Positions 13,525-16,246 of a DNA stretch of 16,246 nt are shown in pieces. The translations under genes and the position numbers were made by a program. The stretch covers positions 1 to 16,246 of the forward strand of contig JAUWHU010000295.1 in assembly GCA_030605705.1 (NCBI GenBank). Direction: 5' to 3'. This DNA comes from Thermoflexia bacterium. Its GTDB lineage: Bacteria; Chloroflexota; Anaerolineae; B4-G1; SLSP01. Under the pieces are notes generated by a model. That model was not told the origin of the DNA. It saw only the letters and a list, made by a program, of their open reading frames with translations, and did not search any database. Each line of letters begins with the position of its first letter. Positions within the stretch are counted from its first letter, which is position 1.

Positions 13525-14406
13525 ATGCAAGAGATCGCACCCGGCATCTTCGTCGAGAACTGTTATCCGCCCTACAACCTCGGATTGATCACCATCGCAG
13601 CTGGAGGGCTGGTCGTGGATGTTCCACCTCGCCCGACCCACGCCCGCCAATGGCTGCGGAAAGTCCAGGAGGTGACCGGCCCCATCCGCTACGTGGTGCT
13701 CACCGATGCGCAACCCGAACGCTTGATCGGAGCGGCTCTGTGGGATGTGCCCATTATCGCCTCAGAGACCACGGCGCGATACATCGCGGCCCTGGACGAG
13801 AAAGCGTGGCCGGAGCTGCTGAGCAACGCCCAAGAACGTTTCCCCACAGAGGATCTCTCGCCGGAGTCCCTTCCCCTTCGCCGGGTAACACTGGCCTGCG
13901 ACAGGGAAGTCCGGCTTCACTACCGCGAGCCTGCGCTGAAGATCGAGGCGATCGCCGGGGCAGCCCTCGGGGGCCTCTGGCTCACGGTTCCCGACCAGCA
14001 GGTGCTCTTCGCCGGGGATAGCGTGGTGTTCCGCGAGCCGCCGCTGCTGGATCGCACACCTGACCGTCAGGCGTGGCTGGGATCGCTCGCGGCGCTCGAA
14101 AAACGTGCAGCCATCCGGTGGATCGTGCCGGGGCGCGGGCACATCAAAGCCCGGCGCGGGGATCTTGAAGCCCAACGCGAATTCATGCGCGTAGCCTGGC
14201 ACACCGCCCAAACACTGGCGCAGGAGACAGTGGCCGGTACCGGCCTGGCTCAGGCAACGCGGGAGCTGCGCGAAGCATTCTTCCCCACAGCCTCCAAACA
14301 CTCGGAGACCCAACTACGGATCAGGCACGGCCTGGAGCAGCTGGTGGCAGAAATCCGCGCCGCGCAAGAGCCTGACGGTGATTGGCGACCAGGACTCATA
14401 CTATAA
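13525..14406 (+). CDS. Metallo-beta-lactamase-fold protein lacking metal ligands
   Basis: The 293-residue sequence follows the MBL fold: an N-terminal beta stretch (IAPGIFVENCYPPYNLGLI, VVDVPP), a segment where the HxHxDH motif belongs, VLFAGDSV and IVPGRGH. The metal-binding motif reads T60-D-A-Q-P-E-R66 instead of a histidine cluster, and the position of the third histidine (IAGAALGGL) holds Ala146. Asp165 of AGD and a His206 after PGRG remain. Two-metal hydrolase chemistry is therefore unlikely; a binding or structural role, or altered chemistry, is inferred. The C-terminal third (about 215-293) is helical. ACGGAGGT lies seven bases upstream of the ATG. It is probably co-transcribed with alaX and the DUF2085 gene. 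The fold call is fairly sure, the function unknown. Confidence 0.8.
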   Translation: MQEIAPGIFVENCYPPYNLGLITIAAGGLVVDVPPRPTHARQWLRKVQEVTGPIRYVVLTDAQPERLIGAALWDVPIIASETTARYIAALDEKAWPELLSNAQERFPTEDLSPESLPLRRVTLACDREVRLHYREPALKIEAIAGAALGGLWLTVPDQQVLFAGDSVVFREPPLLDRTPDRQAWLGSLAALEKRAAIRWIVPGRGHIKARRGDLEAQREFMRVAWHTAQTLAQETVAGTGLAQATRELREAFFPTASKHSETQLRIRHGLEQLVAEIRAAQEPDGDWRPGLIL

Positions 14407-14439
14407 TTCACCGAAAGAACATCGAGTGACCCGTGACTC

Positions 14440-15204
14440 ATGAACGAACACCAATCACCAGTAACCGATAACACAGCTCCCACGGTGGAGGATATTCTGG
14501 CAAAAACGCGCCAGCGGAGAGCAAACGCCCAACCGCGTGAGGAACTCTCGCCGGGACAGCGACGCGCCTTGCTGCGGATGAATCGCCTCGTCTTCTGGCT
14601 CTCCAAGCACTGGCTGGCTCTCTTCAACGTGCTGGCGGGGCTGTATGCCGGCGGAGTACTCCTCGCGCCGGTGCTGATGTACACCGGACACCCGGAGAGC
14701 GCGACCGCGCTGTACCACTTTTACAGGCCGTTTTGCCACCAGTACCCCTTCCGTTCATGGTTTCTCTTCGGTGCGCGGCTCGCCTACCCCGGAGAGCTGC
14801 TGCCGGAGTCGCTGCGCCAGCTGCACAGCTTCGTAGGGGATGCTACGTGGGGCTACAAGCTCACGCTCTGCCAACGCTGCGCCGCCACATACATGATCAT
14901 CTTGCTCGCCGGCCTGCTCTACGGCGTGCTGCGCCGCCGTCGCCAGATTCCTTTGCTGCCGCCCTGGGTCTACTTCGCCTTCGGGCTACTCCCGATGGCG
15001 CTCGACGGCGGCTACCAGTGGATCACCCACGTCATCGAATGGTTCTGGCCCCACCGGGCCATGCTCTACGAAAGCACCCCGTTGCTGCGCGCTATCACCG
15101 GCGGTCTCTTCGGCTTGACAACTGTCGCCTTTGCCTATCCTTATCTTAACGAGTTCTTTGAAGAAACGAAAACTTTGCTAACTTCACGCTATCATTGGGC
15201 TTAG
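14440..15204 (+). CDS. DUF2085 family integral membrane protein
   Basis: This 254-residue membrane protein has about four hydrophobic segments (roughly 60-85, 145-165, 175-192, 210-235). DUF2085 marks are FCHQYPFRSWFLFG (Cys99-His100-Gln101), LCQRCAATY (Cys144-x2-Cys147) and ALDGGYQ. The conserved Cys/His residues suggest metal or redox binding near the membrane, but the family has no established function. The first 45 residues are polar and poorly conserved-looking, and no good ribosome-binding site precedes 14440. A start at the Met near residue 47 (about 14578) is possible. lgt starts 68 bases downstream in the same direction. Confidence 0.85.
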   Translation: MNEHQSPVTDNTAPTVEDILAKTRQRRANAQPREELSPGQRRALLRMNRLVFWLSKHWLALFNVLAGLYAGGVLLAPVLMYTGHPESATALYHFYRPFCHQYPFRSWFLFGARLAYPGELLPESLRQLHSFVGDATWGYKLTLCQRCAATYMIILLAGLLYGVLRRRRQIPLLPPWVYFAFGLLPMALDGGYQWITHVIEWFWPHRAMLYESTPLLRAITGGLFGLTTVAFAYPYLNEFFEETKTLLTSRYHWA

Positions 15205-15272
15205 GAGTTGTCCGCTCACTGAACCATTTCCGAAGCGGAAGATACCATCATTCCTATCAGGAGGTACTGTTC

Positions 15273-16151
15273 ATGCACCCACCCATCGCTCCAATTCTAT
15301 TTACTGTCGGCCCCTTTGCCGTCCACTGGTACGGGCTTCTCATTGTGACGGGCATTATGTTAGGCGCGCTCGTCGCCACTGTTCTGGTCAAAAATGCCGG
15401 GGAGGATCCTGAATACGTCTGGGATATGCTACTGTTCGTCGTGCTTTTCGCCGTCATCGGGTCGCGGATCTACCACGTATTCTCCCAACCAGAAGGGGGA
15501 CTCATCGGCTGGAATTATTACAAAGAGCACCCGCTGGAAGCTCTCTACATCTGGAAAGGCGGCCTGGGGATTTTCGGCGCGGTCATCGGTGGCATCTTGG
15601 GCCTCTCGCTCTACGCCAAAATGCACCACCTGCGCCCTCTCCAGTGGTTGGATTTCGCAGCGCCGGGGATGGCTCTGGGACAATCAATCGGACGATGGGG
15701 CAACTACATAAACCTTGAGCTCTACGGCCCCCCCACCGATCTGCCGTGGGGTCTCCTCATCCCGCCGGGATACCGCATCATCCCCTACACTGATCTAATG
15801 CTATATCCACCGGACACGCTCTTCCACCCCACCTTCCTCTACGAGTCGCTGGGAGCACTGGCGCTTTTCCTCATCCTGTTCCTGATGGGTACTAAGTACG
15901 CCGCACGCCTCAAAGCGGGAGACTTGCTCGCCGGCTATCTCATCGGCTACTCCGTGATTCGATTCTTCACGGAGATGTTGCGCCCAGATGCCTGGCAGAT
16001 GGGAACGTTAGCCGCCGCGCAAATCTTCTCCCTCATATTCATCGCACTCGGCGTTATTTTCCTGGTCGTGCGCCACCGGTTAGAACGCGGGGGGAGTGAA
16101 AAAACCGCGCCAATGAAAGCGACTGACAGCCTAGACCAACCGCCGAATTAG
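15273..16151 (+). CDS. lgt: Prolipoprotein diacylglyceryl transferase
   Basis: Lgt transfers diacylglycerol from phosphatidylglycerol to the lipobox cysteine of prolipoproteins, the first step of lipoprotein maturation, in the cytoplasmic membrane. The 292-residue protein shows the family order: HWYGLLIVTGI near residue 15, GSRIYHVFSQP, KGGLGIFGAVIGG, and the signature GQSIGRWGNYINLELYG, then HPTFLYESL and IRFFTEMLRPD. Arg141, Asn144 and Glu149 correspond to E. coli Arg143, Asn146 and Glu151. About seven membrane segments are expected. The start at 15273 has AGGAGGT seven bases upstream; the frame extends to 15195 but overlaps the previous gene. The C-terminal 20 residues are polar and variable. 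Confidence 0.96.
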   Translation: MHPPIAPILFTVGPFAVHWYGLLIVTGIMLGALVATVLVKNAGEDPEYVWDMLLFVVLFAVIGSRIYHVFSQPEGGLIGWNYYKEHPLEALYIWKGGLGIFGAVIGGILGLSLYAKMHHLRPLQWLDFAAPGMALGQSIGRWGNYINLELYGPPTDLPWGLLIPPGYRIIPYTDLMLYPPDTLFHPTFLYESLGALALFLILFLMGTKYAARLKAGDLLAGYLIGYSVIRFFTEMLRPDAWQMGTLAAAQIFSLIFIALGVIFLVVRHRLERGGSEKTAPMKATDSLDQPPN

Positions 16152-16169
16152 AGGGATGAGGAGTGAGGA

Positions 16170-16246
16170 ATGAAGAGCCGTCAGCCACCACTCTCTAACC
16201 GCACCACAAACGAGAAAATGCCTGACCTGGAATTACAAATTGGGCT
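16170..16246 (+). CDS. Possible start of a further gene, cut by the window edge
   Basis: An open frame begins at ATG 16170, preceded by GAGGAGTGAGGA, 18 bases after the lgt stop. It runs to the end of the window (about 25 codons, MKSRQPPLSNRTT...). A second candidate start is the Met at 16218 (MPDLELQIG). Too little is visible to name a family, and GGATGAGGAGTGAGGAATGA also resembles an intergenic repeat, so the apparent ribosome-binding site may be fortuitous. Confidence 0.35.
   Translation, partial: MKSRQPPLSNRTTNEKMPDLELQIG

Noticed and set aside
12983..13713. Several minus-strand frames opposite alaX and the MBL-fold gene
   Set aside because: Low-complexity Arg/Ala/Pro-rich translations typical of antisense GC-rich DNA.

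Overview
The window looks like a piece of a mid-to-high-GC bacterial chromosome, most likely a Chloroflexota (Anaerolineae-type) member. That assignment is inference. It rests on the gene mix (tungsten-type aldehyde:ferredoxin oxidoreductase, PPDK, a DUF2085 membrane protein, paired deoxynucleoside kinases, a long AlaX) and on intergenic CACAGAG/CACGGAG repeats of a kind common in environmental genomes. No rRNA, tRNA, CRISPR array, transposase or phage gene was seen.

Layout. Positions 1-8211 read leftward (minus strand) and 8773-16246 read rightward, with a 561-bp divergent control region between them. The minus block, in transcription order, is: aldehyde:ferredoxin oxidoreductase (6451-8211); secG and an oligopeptide-type solute-binding protein (6126-4143); pyruvate phosphate dikinase (3862-1097); and a UPF0175/DUF3368 toxin-antitoxin-like pair (995-260). 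Each unit has its own signals. Near-consensus sigma-70 promoters precede the oxidoreductase, secG and the TA pair. Intrinsic terminators follow the oxidoreductase, PPDK and the TA pair. The plus block is: two adjacent deoxynucleoside kinases (dgk-like, dck-like), a soluble GAF-PAS histidine kinase, an alanyl-tRNA editing protein, a metallo-beta-lactamase-fold protein lacking its metal ligands, a DUF2085 membrane protein, lgt, and the first codons of one more possible gene.

The strongest regulatory find is the leader of the oxidoreductase. A perfect TTGACA-N17-TATAAT promoter drives an RNA matching the molybdenum/tungsten cofactor (Moco/Tuco) riboswitch. An intrinsic terminator follows whose 5' strand is also the 3' strand of aptamer stem P1. 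A cofactor sensor would thus control an enzyme that needs the tungsten form of that cofactor.

Other noteworthy points: (i) the first kinase carries a C-terminal extension matching the MazG motif spacing but with key acidic residues replaced; (ii) three short hairpins with a GTAG head and GGGCAGGCAG core resemble REP elements, and two sit inside another repeat family, one with an apparently empty counterpart in this window; (iii) two diverged copies of a roughly 200-bp inverted-repeat element lie 6.5 kb apart; (iv) the TA pair is bracketed by two nearly identical 39-bp terminators, and the U-tract of one runs into the -35 box of the TA promoter; (v) the MBL-fold protein has lost nearly all metal ligands.

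Functionally the window mixes central carbon metabolism (PPDK, aldehyde oxidation), nucleotide salvage (dgk/dck), envelope biogenesis (secG, lgt, SBP), translation quality control (AlaX) and one orphan sensor kinase. No single pathway joins them, so this is mostly core-genome content decorated by small mobile or repetitive elements.
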